In this document: in pieces, positions 32,865-41,661 of the stretch
Numbering within the stretch: position 1 is the first letter of the stretch
Layout: every line of letters begins with the position of its first letter
Origin: Micromonospora_E sp048060115
Lineage (GTDB): Bacteria; Actinomycetota; Actinomycetes; Mycobacteriales; Micromonosporaceae
Assembly: GCF_048060115.1 (NCBI RefSeq)
Contig: NZ_JBHMIM010000038.1
Span: 1-64,000, forward strand
Reading direction: 5' to 3'
Length of the DNA stretch: 64,000 nt
The notes under the pieces: model-generated
Databases searched by the model: none
What the model saw: the letters and a program-made list of their open reading frames with translations, nothing else
Told to the model about the DNA's origin: nothing
Program-made: the position numbers and the translations under genes

Positions 32865-33751
32865 CGAGTCCCTCCCGAGGCAGTCACGGACGGATCGGAC
32901 GACGACGGCGCGCGGGCGTACCGCAGCTGCGGGTCCCCCGCCGCCGGCAACAACAGATCATCAGCTGAACGCACATCGAAGGACAACCCGTGGTCGGCCG
33001 ACACCAACCGCAGCAGCGCCGCCGCCTGGCTCGCGTCGAAGTCCTCGGCCAACTGCCGCGGCCCGACAGCCGACACCTCGTACGGACCGGTCACCGGACG
33101 GAAGTCCACCAGGATCGCACTACCCGCCGCCCGGATCGTCGACGTCCCCGTCAATCGCTGACCATTGATCGCCACGGCCTCCGCGCCGACGCTCCACAGC
33201 GCGTTCGCCACCGCCTGCAGATCCCGGTCCAGAACCCGGCCGAGTTCGTTGACGGTACTGGCCCCCGACACCGGATCCACCGACTCGGCGGCGTCCGCCA
33301 ACCGCACGACCACCCCGTCGCCGCTGACCCGGGCCAGCCCCGTCGCCGCCTCCAGATCACGCAGATCCGCAGCCTGCGCCCCTTCCAGTACCGCGTCGCG
33401 CTGACGTGCCACCTCGTCACGCAATGCCTCGGCTCGACCCTGTAGTTCGTCCGTCTCCGCCTGTCGCTGGGTGACCTGGGCCACCAGACCGGCCCGGGCC
33501 TGTGAACGGCTCGGCTCCTCCGCCACCGTCTTCTGGTAGGCCAGCACGAGAAGCAGGCCGACCGCCGCCATCGACAGGGCCATCAGCGTCCGCGAGGCCA
33601 GCAGCCGCCAGCCCTGAGGTGGGCCCACCTCCGATCGGCGCCGCGCCGCATCGGCATAGCCGGGATCGAGCGGAGCCCGAAACAGCTCCGTCAGGAAGTC
33701 GGGTGCGTAGCCACGATTCGGCCCGGACCCACCCCGGTCCCTCTCGCTCAT
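32861..33751 (-). CDS. DUF881 membrane-anchored protein (Rv1823-like)
   Basis: Protein of 296 residues with a cytoplasmic N-terminus (about 1-50), a single membrane helix (L-M-A-L-S-M-A-A-V-G-L-L-L-V-L), a coiled-coil region (A-E-A-L-R-D-E-V-A-R-Q-R-D-A-V) and an extracellular DUF881 domain ending near Q-L-R-Y-A-R-A. It is a paralogue of the gene two positions downstream. The ATG at 33751 overlaps the stop of the pgsA-like gene (ATGA). The longer open frame upstream runs across the pgsA gene in another frame and is not real. Confidence 0.92.
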   Translation of the reverse strand: MSERDRGGSGPNRGYAPDFLTELFRAPLDPGYADAARRRSEVGPPQGWRLLASRTLMALSMAAVGLLLVLAYQKTVAEEPSRSQARAGLVAQVTQRQAETDELQGRAEALRDEVARQRDAVLEGAQAADLRDLEAATGLARVSGDGVVVRLADAAESVDPVSGASTVNELGRVLDRDLQAVANALWSVGAEAVAINGQRLTGTSTIRAAGSAILVDFRPVTGPYEVSAVGPRQLAEDFDASQAAALLRLVSADHGLSFDVRSADDLLLPAAGDPQLRYARAPSSSDPSVTASGGTR

Positions 33752-34389
33752 GCCCCGTCCGCTCCCATCACCCGACTCGTCCGTACCAACGCGCCGGTCT
33801 GCCGTACGTAGAGCAGGCCGGCCAGCCAGTACAGGACCAGCCCCCACCAGGCCAGCGCCCACCCGATCGCAGCAGCAGTGGACGCCGCCGCCGAAAAGCC
33901 GAGAACGGCAGAGAGTAGCAGAATTGGGAAAGCCGCCAACAACACGAAAGTGGCCGTCTTGCCTACATAGTGCACCTGCGGCGGGCCGTAGCCAAACCGT
34001 CGCAGCACCAGCAGACAACCCGCCAGCAGCACCTCCCGGCTCAACAGCGCCACCGTGAACTGCCACGGCATCACCCCGCGCACCGTGAACGCCACCAGCG
34101 TGGCCAGGATGTACAGACGATCGGCCAACGGATCGAGCAGCTCACCCAGCCGGGAAACCTGCCGCAACCGTCGGGCGACGAAACCGTCGACCCAGTCACT
34201 CGTACCGCCGACGGCCAGCACCACCAGGGCCGCGACGTCCGCGTGATGCACCAGAAAAAGGTACAAAAACAGCGGAACGCCCAGCAAGCGAATAAAACTG
34301 ATCAGATTCGGAACGGTGCCGACGCGGGACATCACATCAGCCCGCATCGACGCGGACTGCGCAGACGACCGCGACCGCGACACCGACAC
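33748..34389 (-). CDS. pgsA: CDP-alcohol phosphatidyltransferase (PgsA family)
   Basis: Protein of 213 residues with the CDP-alcohol phosphotransferase signature D-W-V-D-G-F-x-A-R-x8-G-x3-D-x3-D (S-D-W-V-D-G-F-V-A-R-R ... R-L-G-E-L-L-D-P-L-A-D) and about five membrane helices. The mycobacterial gene in this position is pgsA2, so it probably makes phosphatidylglycerophosphate or a related lipid from CDP-diacylglycerol. The GTG at 34389 follows GGGGGAGAGG. It is the first gene of the unit ending at gcvH. Exact substrate uncertain. Confidence 0.93.
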   Translation of the reverse strand: MSVSRSRSSAQSASMRADVMSRVGTVPNLISFIRLLGVPLFLYLFLVHHADVAALVVLAVGGTSDWVDGFVARRLRQVSRLGELLDPLADRLYILATLVAFTVRGVMPWQFTVALLSREVLLAGCLLVLRRFGYGPPQVHYVGKTATFVLLAAFPILLLSAVLGFSAAASTAAAIGWALAWWGLVLYWLAGLLYVRQTGALVRTSRVMGADGA

Positions 34390-34510
34390 TCCCTCTCCCC
34401 CGCCCAGACACCCTGCCCCGCCGGGAGCGGACACACCACAGCGGCGGTGAGCGGGCCGGCAGTCCCCCAAGGGTCCCTGTCACCTGGCGAGCGCCACTAT
34501 AACGCGGCAC

Positions 34511-34915
34511 TCACACTCCGCCTGCCGACTCACCGCCGCCGTCGGCCCCGGCCACCGACATCAGTCGCCGCCGCATGAACGACTGCCAGTAGCCGACCAT
34601 CCGACCCACCCCGTCCACCGCGCCCACCACCTCGACCAACCACCGCACCTGCTCCGGATTCCACAGTCCGTCACTGACCAGCCACCCCTGACCACCGAGC
34701 TCGTTGAGCACCTCCAACCGTCGACCAGCCAGCACCGCACACCGATGCCCCGCCCCGTCGGCCACCACCGTCACCGTCGGTCCGGCCGACTGCTGCCCGG
34801 AACCCTCCACCGGTGCGAGCGTCTGCACGAAGTACAGGTACCCGTACTCCCACCGCTCCCCCGTGGGCGTCCCCACCCCGGCCGGCGGTGCCACCGCATG
34901 TCCATCCTCAGCCAT
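34511..34915 (-). CDS. Hypothetical protein
   Basis: Protein of 134 residues from the ATG at 34915; longer starts (35032 or upstream) would overlap or abut the divergent gene. I do not recognise a family. A central beta-rich segment (W-E-Y-G-Y-L-Y-F-V-Q-T-L, T-V-T-V-V-A-D-G-A-G-H-R-C-A-V-L) is followed by a helical C-terminus with Trp and Arg (L-W-N-P-E-Q-V-R-W-L-V-E-V-V-G ... Y-W-Q-S-F-M-R-R-R-L-M). No signal peptide is seen. It lies just upstream of the pgsA unit on the same strand. Start and identity are uncertain. Confidence 0.6.
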   Translation of the reverse strand: MAEDGHAVAPPAGVGTPTGERWEYGYLYFVQTLAPVEGSGQQSAGPTVTVVADGAGHRCAVLAGRRLEVLNELGGQGWLVSDGLWNPEQVRWLVEVVGAVDGVGRMVGYWQSFMRRRLMSVAGADGGGESAGGV

Positions 34916-35047
34916 CCGGTGCGGGCTTCCCCAAGCACACGGCCCGCAAACCTCCACGAACGCCGGCACCTCGCACACCGGGCCCGATACCCGCGACCTG
35001 CGACCCCTTGCCGCGAAAGCACAGTCGATCATGCTTGGATGGTGGGC

Positions 35048-35554
35048 ATGCCGGCCCACCTCGAACCACCCGCCCGGCGCGGCCGACCAGCGAACGCCCC
35101 ACGCACCCGCTGGTGTCCCGTCAGTGACCTGAGCCCACTGGCGCGGGCACTGCTCAGCGACGATCTCGGCGGCCGGGACGTGGTGCCGCAGCATGTCGCC
35201 GACCGGGTAAAGGCAGAAGCCGACGAGTGGGCCAGCCATGGCTTCACCGAGCACACCGTCCGACCCTGGCGTGATCTCCCGCCCGCCGCCGCCGGCCACC
35301 TGGCCGGTCACCAGGTCGACCCCAGGGTGCTGGACCTTCCCGTCGACCTCGTCGCGGGAAGCCCGCCCCTGCCGCTGCGGATCGCTATCGTGACCGGCCG
35401 GCTACCCGCCGACCGGGCCTACGAGCTCCTCGTTCTCACCGGCGAGCACGTCCCGAGGTCGAAACCGGGAGCGGCACCGGACCAGCAGCCAGCAGCCCCC
35501 GGTACCTCTCGTCCGGTCATACCGGTGACGTTTTCCCACGCACAGTCCGACTAG
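35048..35554 (+). CDS. Hypothetical protein
   Basis: Protein of 168 residues, divergent from the preceding small gene. No known family. The middle (S-P-L-A-R-A-L-L-S-D-D-L, A-D-R-V-K-A-E-A-D-E-W-A, then P-L-R-I-A-I-V-T-G-R-L-P-A-D-R-A-Y-E-L-L-V-L) looks like a compact mixed alpha/beta protein of about 110 residues with a polar tail. ATGs at 35039 and 35048 are possible. GC-rich third positions in this frame support coding. The region also has antisense frames, so confidence is moderate. Confidence 0.5.
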   Translation: MPAHLEPPARRGRPANAPRTRWCPVSDLSPLARALLSDDLGGRDVVPQHVADRVKAEADEWASHGFTEHTVRPWRDLPPAAAGHLAGHQVDPRVLDLPVDLVAGSPPLPLRIAIVTGRLPADRAYELLVLTGEHVPRSKPGAAPDQQPAAPGTSRPVIPVTFSHAQSD

Positions 35555-35998
35555 TGTCGCGTTTCTGAGTTCATCCGACGGTCGTCCCGCTCGTCATCGA
35601 GGATGCGTTCGACCGCCGCCGACGGTACCCAAACCGCCCTTCCCGTCCTGGCAGGTCAGCGCCGTCGTCGTGGAACTTCGGGGTCACGACGGTTCCGTCA
35701 TTCTTTGGTCGGCTGCCGGTCGGACCGATCGCCGCTGACACACCCTCTACGCCATCCTAGGATGATAGGTGGACCCGGAACCCGGATCACGGACGGCGTC
35801 CGTGGCGCGCCGCATTCGTGCCTCGTTCCGGTGACGGCGTCGCCAGGCTCAGAAACCACCCCGACTTGCCCTGCCGCGTCCGCTCGACCACCATCCATGC
35901 CGGCGACCGACCGCGACAACCCGCGGCGACCGCCCATGGCCGCATACTCGTGAAACCCCCGCCCGAGCGCCGGAGTTTCCACCCACTAGGGATCCGAT
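35555..35998. other. 444-bp gene-free segment upstream of copCD
   Basis: I see no convincing gene, tRNA or riboswitch here. Short open frames on both strands lack ribosome sites and family resemblance. The AT-richer patch around 35755-35772 (CCTAGGATGATAGG) could be part of a promoter; it reads as an imperfect dyad. The final 15 bases (TAGGGATCC) give the ribosome site of copCD. Confidence 0.45.
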
Positions 35999-37711
35999 GT
36001 GCTGAACCATTCACCTGCCCGCGCCGAACTACCTGAGGTGGGACATGCGGCGACGCGACGACGGATCGGCCAATGGGCACGGCTCGGTCCGGCGGCGGTG
36101 ATGGTGTTGCTACTGAGTGGCGCGATGGTGCTCGCCGGGCCGGCACAGCCGGCCGCCGCGCACGCCGTCCTGGTCACCGCCGACCCGGCCCCCGGCTCGG
36201 TGCTGGGCGGGTCGCCCCGACAGGTCGTGCTGACCTTCAGTGAACCCGTCCGACCGGTCACCGGGCGACTGCAGGTCCTCGCGCCGGACGGGAAACGGAT
36301 CACCGACGGGACGCCCGAATCCGACGGCAACACCGTCGTCATCCCGATCCGGGTACCCGACCAGCCGCTCGGCACCTACCTCGTCAGCTACCGGATCATC
36401 TCGGCCGACAGTCATCCGGTCGGCAGCGGCTACACCTTCTCGGTGGGTGCACCGTCGGCGACGGTGCCGCAGGTCGACAGCGACGGCCAACGCGCGTCGG
36501 TCACGGCGGCGGTGCTGGCGACCAAGTACGTCGGCTACCTCGGCGTCGTCTTGGCGCTCGGACCGACGCTGCTGCTGGCGCTGCTGTGGCCGACTCGGGT
36601 GTCCCGGCGGCCCGGCGAACTGATGGTCCGCACCGGACTACTGCTGATCGGGGCAGCGGCCGCCGCCGGGCTGTGGGTGCAGGCACCGTACTCCACCGGC
36701 AGCCAACTGTGGCAGGTCTCATTTGCTGATCTGCGCGCCGTGCTGACCAGCGAGTACGGACTGGCGCTGCTCGCCCGGCTGGTGATCCTCGCCGCCGTGG
36801 CCGCCGCAGTGCCGCCGGTGCTGGCAGGGACGGGCGGCAAGCGGCGAGGGCTGGCCCTGATCGCCCTCGCGCTGGCCGGGCTGAGTACCTGGCCGCTGAC
36901 CGGACACGCGATGGCCGCACCGGTGCCGCCGGTCAGCATCGTCGCGGACACGGTACATGTCGCGGCGATGGGCGTCTGGATCGGAGGCCTGCTCCTGCTC
37001 GGCACGGTGCTGCTCCGCAGAGCCCACCCCCGGGTGCTCGGCCGAATCCTCCCGGCCTGGTCGCGGTGGGCGGCTGTCTCGGTCTGCTGGCTGGTCCTGA
37101 CTGGCGTGGTCCAGGCATTGATGGAAGCCGGCAACGTGGCGGCGATGATCACCACCGCGTACGGGCGGCTGGTGCTCCTGAAGGTCACCCTGGTGCTGGT
37201 GTTGCTGGTCGCCGCCGGGTACGCCAGGCGGCTGGTGAACCGGTGGCCGACGGTCCGGACCCGGCGGCTCGGCGGAACGGTCGGAGTCGAGGTGGCCCTC
37301 GCGGCGGTCACGCTCGGGGTCAGCGCCGTATTGGTGCAGACGACTCCGGCCCGCACCGCAGCGGTCGAAGCGCAGGCCCTGGGCCAGGACAGCTTCGCGC
37401 AGACGTTGACCAGTTCCCTGTACACGCTGCAGTTCGACATCTACCCGGTCCAGCTGGGCGAGTACAACACCGTGCACGCCTACGTGTACACGCCGGAGGG
37501 CGCTCCGGTGCGGGTCGAGGAATGGTCGATGACGACCGCACTGCCGACACAGGAGGTGGAGCCAGTCACCGCTCCGCTGCTGTCCATCGACGACAACCAC
37601 GCGGCCGGATCGGTGGCCTTTCCGGTACCCGGGGAGTGGGAGGTGCGGTTCACCATCAGGCTGTCCGACATCGACCAGGCCACCGTGACCACGACAGTCA
37701 CGGTGCGCTGA
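35999..37711 (+). CDS. CopC-CopD fusion, copper handling protein (YcnJ-like)
   Basis: Protein of 570 residues. A signal segment (about 28-54) is cleaved before H55, the N-terminal copper ligand of the CopC domain (55 to about 150), and S-x-D-S-H-P-V with H139 is the second CopC ligand. Then come about eight membrane helices of CopD with histidines such as T-G-H-A-M and D-T-V-H-V-A, and a C-terminal extracellular domain of about 120 residues (YtkA-like: P-G-E-W-E-V-R-F). It probably moves copper into the cell or buffers it at the membrane. The GTG at 35999 follows AGGGATCC. It is convergent with a ycnI-like gene. Confidence 0.9.
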   Translation: MLNHSPARAELPEVGHAATRRRIGQWARLGPAAVMVLLLSGAMVLAGPAQPAAAHAVLVTADPAPGSVLGGSPRQVVLTFSEPVRPVTGRLQVLAPDGKRITDGTPESDGNTVVIPIRVPDQPLGTYLVSYRIISADSHPVGSGYTFSVGAPSATVPQVDSDGQRASVTAAVLATKYVGYLGVVLALGPTLLLALLWPTRVSRRPGELMVRTGLLLIGAAAAAGLWVQAPYSTGSQLWQVSFADLRAVLTSEYGLALLARLVILAAVAAAVPPVLAGTGGKRRGLALIALALAGLSTWPLTGHAMAAPVPPVSIVADTVHVAAMGVWIGGLLLLGTVLLRRAHPRVLGRILPAWSRWAAVSVCWLVLTGVVQALMEAGNVAAMITTAYGRLVLLKVTLVLVLLVAAGYARRLVNRWPTVRTRRLGGTVGVEVALAAVTLGVSAVLVQTTPARTAAVEAQALGQDSFAQTLTSSLYTLQFDIYPVQLGEYNTVHAYVYTPEGAPVRVEEWSMTTALPTQEVEPVTAPLLSIDDNHAAGSVAFPVPGEWEVRFTIRLSDIDQATVTTTVTVR

Positions 37712-37723
37712 GCCGGCAGCGGG

Positions 37724-38551
37724 TCACCGCTCGGTCAGCCGCCACTGCTTCCCGCTGCTCGCCGAGCCGGCCCCGACCAGCGGACCAGGCTCGGCGGCGT
37801 CGGCCGGCTCCACCGTCGCGCCTGCCCGGCGGCGGGCCTGCCACCACACCGCCGCGGCGCCCAGCAACGCTCCGCCGGCCAGCCCGGCGAGCAGCAGTCC
37901 CATCCCGGTGCCGGCGTTGTCCGCGCTGGCCGCCGCCGGCCCGGACGTACCCTGGTCCCCACTGGCCTGGCCCCCGCCGGAATGGGCACCGTGTCCCGCA
38001 GCGGCGGCCGCCGGATCCGCCGCCGACAGAACCAGCGACGGCGCGGGGCGCTGCGCGTCCAGACCGCCCCAGCGGACCTCGGTGCCATCGGAGTAGGCCT
38101 GAGTCACGGCGAAGTCGACCCGGTCCGCGTCGGGCAGCGGGCCGACCGACACCGACAGCCGCACCGGCGGGGCGCTCGCCGGTGCGGCTGTCACCCGCTG
38201 CCAGACGATGCTCTCGGTCGCCTCGGTCATGACGCCGCCGTGCAGACCGGGCAGCGGCTCGGCGAGCGGCCGGCTCGCGATCCGTGGTGCCCAGTCGTCG
38301 ACGGACATGGGATAGACCTCGGCGATCGGCAGATCCGCCGGCAGGTCCAACCGGACCTGCGTGGTGTACGCGCCGGGTCGTTCCTCGGGTAGCTGGAAGG
38401 TGAGCATGATGCCCGAGCCCCGAGGAGCCTGCGGCGGCTCCAACACGATATCGGCCGCCGCCGCGGGTGCCGCGGCCAGCGTGAGCGCCATCACCGCACC
38501 GAACAGCACGGTGCCGACTCGCAGGGCACCCGTGCCCAGACCACTGACCAT
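37724..38551 (-). CDS. YcnI-like (DUF1775) protein lacking the N-terminal histidine
   Basis: Protein of 275 residues with a signal peptide (about 1-33), a YcnI/DUF1775 domain (about 34-180: P-R-G-S-x-x-x-L-T-F-Q-L-P ... W-x-P-R), a disordered Gly/Ser/Ala linker with a few His, and a C-terminal membrane helix with basic tail. Normal YcnI domains start with A-H-V-T and use that His as copper ligand. Here the mature start is A-A-D-I-V-L, so the ligand is absent. The ATG at 38551 is the natural start. It is convergent with copCD, 12 bp apart, whereas these genes are usually in one operon. Confidence 0.85.
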   Translation of the reverse strand: MVSGLGTGALRVGTVLFGAVMALTLAAAPAAAADIVLEPPQAPRGSGIMLTFQLPEERPGAYTTQVRLDLPADLPIAEVYPMSVDDWAPRIASRPLAEPLPGLHGGVMTEATESIVWQRVTAAPASAPPVRLSVSVGPLPDADRVDFAVTQAYSDGTEVRWGGLDAQRPAPSLVLSAADPAAAAAGHGAHSGGGQASGDQGTSGPAAASADNAGTGMGLLLAGLAGGALLGAAAVWWQARRRAGATVEPADAAEPGPLVGAGSASSGKQWRLTER

Positions 38552-38603
38552 GTGCCTCGCCTCCCGCGCGACGGCGGCAGTCGCCGCCGAACCTGGTTCA
38601 CCG

Positions 38604-39146
38604 CTAGGTGGTTCGGTCGCCTGCGCCGAACGGTTCAATCTGACCACGAACTTTCTTCACCGGTGACGTCGGACCCACCGGTGGCGGCTCCGCGGGTGGG
38701 CGCGGCCACACGTACGGCAGTGCCGGCAGGTCGCCGAACCAGCGGCGGTAGTACTCCGGTTGCTTGTGCAGCAGGGCACTGCGGTGGCTCAGATGCAGGT
38801 CGGGGCGGCCGAGCCAGGACGGCAGGTCCCCGGCGGCGGCCAGCAGGGCCTGCTCCCGGACCTGGCGCACGCCCCGGGCTGCAGCCAACTCACGACGCAG
38901 CGAGCTGGCGACGGTGTCCGCCCGCCCGCCCGAGGTCCAGGCCTGGCAGATGGCCAGGCCGTAGCAGACCAGTGCCTCTTCGTGGCCACGCCACATCAGG
39001 ACGGCGGGGTGGTGCCGCCAACCGTACCCAGGCACGGTCAGACCGCGCAGCACCTGCAACGCTTCGACCCGCTGTTTGCCCAGCCGCCGGGGATCCAGGA
39101 CCGCGGCGCAGTCGGCGAAGTCCGGGTACGGCAGAAACGTCTGCAT
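38604..39146 (-). CDS. MSMEG_6728-type protein (pyrimidine-dimer glycosylase related)
   Basis: Protein of 180 residues whose N-terminus (M-Q-T-F-L-P-Y-P-D-F-A-x-x-A-x-V-L-D-x-R-R-L-G-K-Q-R-V-E-A-L-Q) is characteristic of the MSMEG_6728 family, distantly related to T4 endonuclease V. Conserved W-R-H-H-P-A-V-x-M-W and K-Q-P-E-Y-Y segments follow. A DNA-repair role is plausible but unproven. It precedes the ycnI-like gene by about 50 bp on the same strand. Confidence 0.85.
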   Translation of the reverse strand: MQTFLPYPDFADCAAVLDPRRLGKQRVEALQVLRGLTVPGYGWRHHPAVLMWRGHEEALVCYGLAICQAWTSGGRADTVASSLRRELAAARGVRQVREQALLAAAGDLPSWLGRPDLHLSHRSALLHKQPEYYRRWFGDLPALPYVWPRPPAEPPPVGPTSPVKKVRGQIEPFGAGDRTT

Positions 39147-39319
39147 AGACCGCAGGACTACCCGCGGTGGCCGTGCGCATGCGGTCGCCCCGGGGTTAGG
39201 CCCGGTGGGCCCGTTGTCACCCGAGGCGGGCGTCGCCGCTCATCCCATCCGCGGGGAATGTCGCTTCCGGCGCCGGGTACCTCCGTGCCCCGACGAGCCC
39301 TTGAGCAAGGAGGAGCGAG

Positions 39320-39985
39320 ATGAGAAGGTCCGCAGTCACCCGGCTGGGCCTACTGGCGGCGCTGACCGTCGTCGCGCTGCTGCCGGCGACGGCGCATGCC
39401 GCCGCACCATCCGAGCAGGACACCCAGTACCTGCGCACGATCCACCAGGTCAATCTGGCCGCGATCCAGATCGGCCAGCTGGCCGAGGACACACCGGACG
39501 CCGACCAGTCGGTGCGGGATCTGGGCGGCCGGATGGTCACCGACCACACCCAGCTCGACGAGGAGGTCCACCGAGTGGCCGGCGAGGTCGACGTGACCCT
39601 GCCTGATTCGCCGACCGACGAACAGCAGGACGTCATCTCCAGGCTGGACGGGCTGGACGGCGCCGAGTTCGACGCCGCCTTCGTGGAGAGCCAGCTGGTC
39701 GGCTACGCACAGGCCGTCGAGGTCGACAACGCCGAGATCGCACAGGGCTCCGACGAGCGGGTGGTCAGCCTGGCGCAGGAGGCCGGGCCGGTGCTCGACG
39801 ACCTGTACGCCGCGCTGCAGAACCTGGCGGCCCAACTCGGACTGCCCACCTCGCCGGACCCCACGGTGAGCCCGACCGCATCTGGTGGCGCGACACCGGA
39901 CCCCGGGACACCTGCGCCGACGGTCAGCCCGACGCTGCCCGCACCGACGGTCAGCCCGCAGACGCCACTGCCTGCACAGAGCTGA
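39320..39985 (+). CDS. Secreted DUF4142 protein
   Basis: Protein of 221 residues with a Sec signal peptide (M-R-R-S ... A-H-A-A-A, cleavage near residue 28). A ferritin-like helical DUF4142 domain (about 30-170: D-x-x-Y-L-R-T-I-H-Q-V-N-L-A ... M-V-T-D-H-T-Q-L-D) follows, then a Thr/Pro/Ser tail with four copies of P-T-V-S-P or a close variant. No membrane anchor is visible. AAGGAGGAG is ideally placed before the ATG. Members of this family are extracytoplasmic proteins of unknown function. Confidence 0.9.
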   Translation: MRRSAVTRLGLLAALTVVALLPATAHAAAPSEQDTQYLRTIHQVNLAAIQIGQLAEDTPDADQSVRDLGGRMVTDHTQLDEEVHRVAGEVDVTLPDSPTDEQQDVISRLDGLDGAEFDAAFVESQLVGYAQAVEVDNAEIAQGSDERVVSLAQEAGPVLDDLYAALQNLAAQLGLPTSPDPTVSPTASGGATPDPGTPAPTVSPTLPAPTVSPQTPLPAQS

Positions 39986-40078
39986 GCAGCCGCTGGCGTC
40001 GTCCTGGCGGGGTGGACTCGACTCGTTCCACCGCCGCCAGGACGCACCGGCCGTATCGAACGGAGATCGGAGGGGGCC

Positions 40079-40252
40079 ATGGGTACCGACGACGAGGACG
40101 GCGGCGGGGACACCGTGGGTGGACCGGACGACAACGTCACGTCCGGCGAGGACGACGGCGGAGCCGTCGAGCCGGCGGCCACCGGCGACACCGACAGTGG
40201 CGTCGCGCAGACCGGTGACGAACTCGCCGAGGAACCGACCGAGCCCTGGTGA
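40079..40252 (+). CDS. Small acidic protein
   Basis: A 57-residue frame starts at an ATG preceded by GGAGGGGG and ends at TGA 40250-40252. The product is almost all Asp, Glu, Gly, Thr, Pro and Val, with no Lys or Arg, and ends E-P-T-E-P-W. The good ribosome site and third-position GC support translation. It lies about 90 bp after the DUF4142 gene in the same direction. Function unknown; probably a disordered acidic peptide. Confidence 0.6.
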   Translation: MGTDDEDGGGDTVGGPDDNVTSGEDDGGAVEPAATGDTDSGVAQTGDELAEEPTEPW

Positions 40253-40429
40253 CCTGCTCGCTCACCGTGGTCGGCCTGGTTCCCGCACAGTCCGAAATGG
40301 GGCTGGCACAAGGCGCGGACATACCGTAACGTGACGGCTCACGCACCGCACGCATCAGCGTATATGGACTGATGTGGATGACTCGGCTTTCCTCCCCAGC
40401 ACCCGGCGTCACCCGACCGGAGGCACGAC

Positions 40430-40774
40430 GTGGACTTCGTCATCACCAAGAGCTACCAGGGTCCCACCGTACGACTGGCGCTGCACGGCGAGCTCGACGT
40501 CGCGACCGCCGGCGAGGTACGGGACACGGTCACCGCGATCCTGTCCCGGTCGACGCCGGCCAGGATCGTGCTGGATCTCAAACTCGTCAGTTTCATCGAC
40601 TCGACCGGCATCGGCAGCCTGGTCGCCTGCCACCAGGCGGCGGCGGTCAGTGGGAGCCGACTCGACCTGGAAAATCTCGGCGCGTTCGCCCGACGGCAAC
40701 TGTGGGCGACCGGTCTGCTCGGCCTGTTCGGGTTCCCGGCGACGTACACGACAGATGAGTCGGTCGCGTACTGA
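40430..40774 (+). CDS. STAS-domain anti-anti-sigma factor
   Basis: Protein of 114 residues, a single STAS domain of the SpoIIAA/BldG type. The phosphorylatable serine is S58 in F-I-D-S-T-G-I-G-S-L-V, with G-E-L-D-V-A-T near residue 20. When unphosphorylated it would bind an anti-sigma kinase and free a sigma factor. The GTG at 40430 follows GGAGG. No anti-sigma kinase gene is adjacent; the partner must be elsewhere. Confidence 0.92.
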   Translation: MDFVITKSYQGPTVRLALHGELDVATAGEVRDTVTAILSRSTPARIVLDLKLVSFIDSTGIGSLVACHQAAAVSGSRLDLENLGAFARRQLWATGLLGLFGFPATYTTDESVAY

Positions 40775-40783
40775 GCGCGCCGG

Positions 40784-41386
40784 TCAGAGGACCTGGCCGA
40801 GTTGGGTGTGGCGGTGCCGCATCTCGCGCTTCGACCAGCGGGTCTCCACCGCCAGCAGATAGCAGGCGGTGACCGGGCCGGGGTGGTAGCTGGTGGCGGC
40901 GAAGCCCCACTGCTGCGCCAGGCCCTCCGCCCGGCGGAGCAGGTTGTCCACATCGTGCAGGGTGAACTTCAGTCTCCGTACCGCGGTGCCGATCACGGCG
41001 CGACGAACCGGCACCGCCCGTCGGGACTCGATGTCCGCCACGGTGACGGCTTCGCCGAACTCGTAGCGGACGATCCGGCTGACCTCGTCGGCGGTCACCG
41101 GTTCCCGGCCGGAGGAGGTGAGGCGGGCGGCGGCGTCAGCGAAACACCGCAGTTCGGTGGGCTGGAAGTCGCTGCGGGCGAGTTGGTCAAGGACCGTGAC
41201 GAAGGCGCCTTCGACGACGCCGAACAACGCGCTCGAGTCCAGACCCGCGCCTCGGCGCTCGAGGCGGCGGGTGAGCCAGGAATGGCCGAGCACCGCTGCC
41301 CGCAGGTGATGTCCTTCAAGCGTGGTCAGCAAACTCGTGCCCTCCCCGGTCGACGTCCGCCCGAGAAAACCCGGCGGACCACTCAT
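40784..41386 (-). CDS. Hypothetical cytosolic protein
   Basis: Protein of 200 residues from the ATG at 41386; a TTG 16 codons earlier is possible. No family recognised. It appears largely alpha-helical without membrane segments: T-T-L-E-G-H-H-L-R-A-A-V-L-G-H-S-W-L at the start, Y-E-F-G-E-A-V-T-V-A-D-I-E-S-R-R-A-V-P-V-R-R-A-V-I-G-T-A-V-R-R in the middle, and a conserved-looking helical end (H-D-V-D-N-L-L-R-R-A-E-G-L-A-Q-Q-W-G). It is convergent with the STAS gene, 9 bp apart, and divergent from the NAGGN operon. Confidence 0.7.
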   Translation of the reverse strand: MSGPPGFLGRTSTGEGTSLLTTLEGHHLRAAVLGHSWLTRRLERRGAGLDSSALFGVVEGAFVTVLDQLARSDFQPTELRCFADAAARLTSSGREPVTADEVSRIVRYEFGEAVTVADIESRRAVPVRRAVIGTAVRRLKFTLHDVDNLLRRAEGLAQQWGFAATSYHPGPVTACYLLAVETRWSKREMRHRHTQLGQVL

Positions 41387-41481
41387 ACCGAACAGCGATG
41401 GGCGATCCGCCGTCCGTCTCTCAAACCCACCCAAACGTTACCTTGAACCAGATATTTGACGGAACCCCTAGGGTCGGCGGG

Positions 41482-41499
41482 CAACCAACCACTTGGTTG
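41482..41499. promoter_or_regulatory. Dyad upstream of the NAGGN operon
   Basis: A perfect 7-bp inverted repeat (CAACCAA at 41482-41488, TTGGTTG at 41493-41499) with a 4-base loop lies between the divergent hypothetical gene and the amidotransferase gene. Its size and symmetry suit a repressor operator. No -10/-35 set could be fixed, so its role is inferred only from position. Confidence 0.4.
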
Positions 41500-41661
41500 A
41501 TTAGGCACCGGCGGCCCTGTCCGTCGGACAGCGTAGCGAGATCCACGACACAGCCCGGCGGGGGATCTCAGCCTTGGAACGCCAGCTGTAGGGCAACGAC
41601 GACGCGCGGCTGGCCGTCGTCAACTGGGCGACCCCCGGTCGGTCTGGCAGGATGGGTACGC

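Noticed and set aside
35698..36146. Minus-strand frames in the gap before copCD
   Set aside because: No ribosome site, no conserved features, and composition unlike the neighbouring genes.
36535..37600. Minus-strand frames opposite copCD
   Set aside because: Shadows without family resemblance; the plus strand has CopC histidines and CopD helices.
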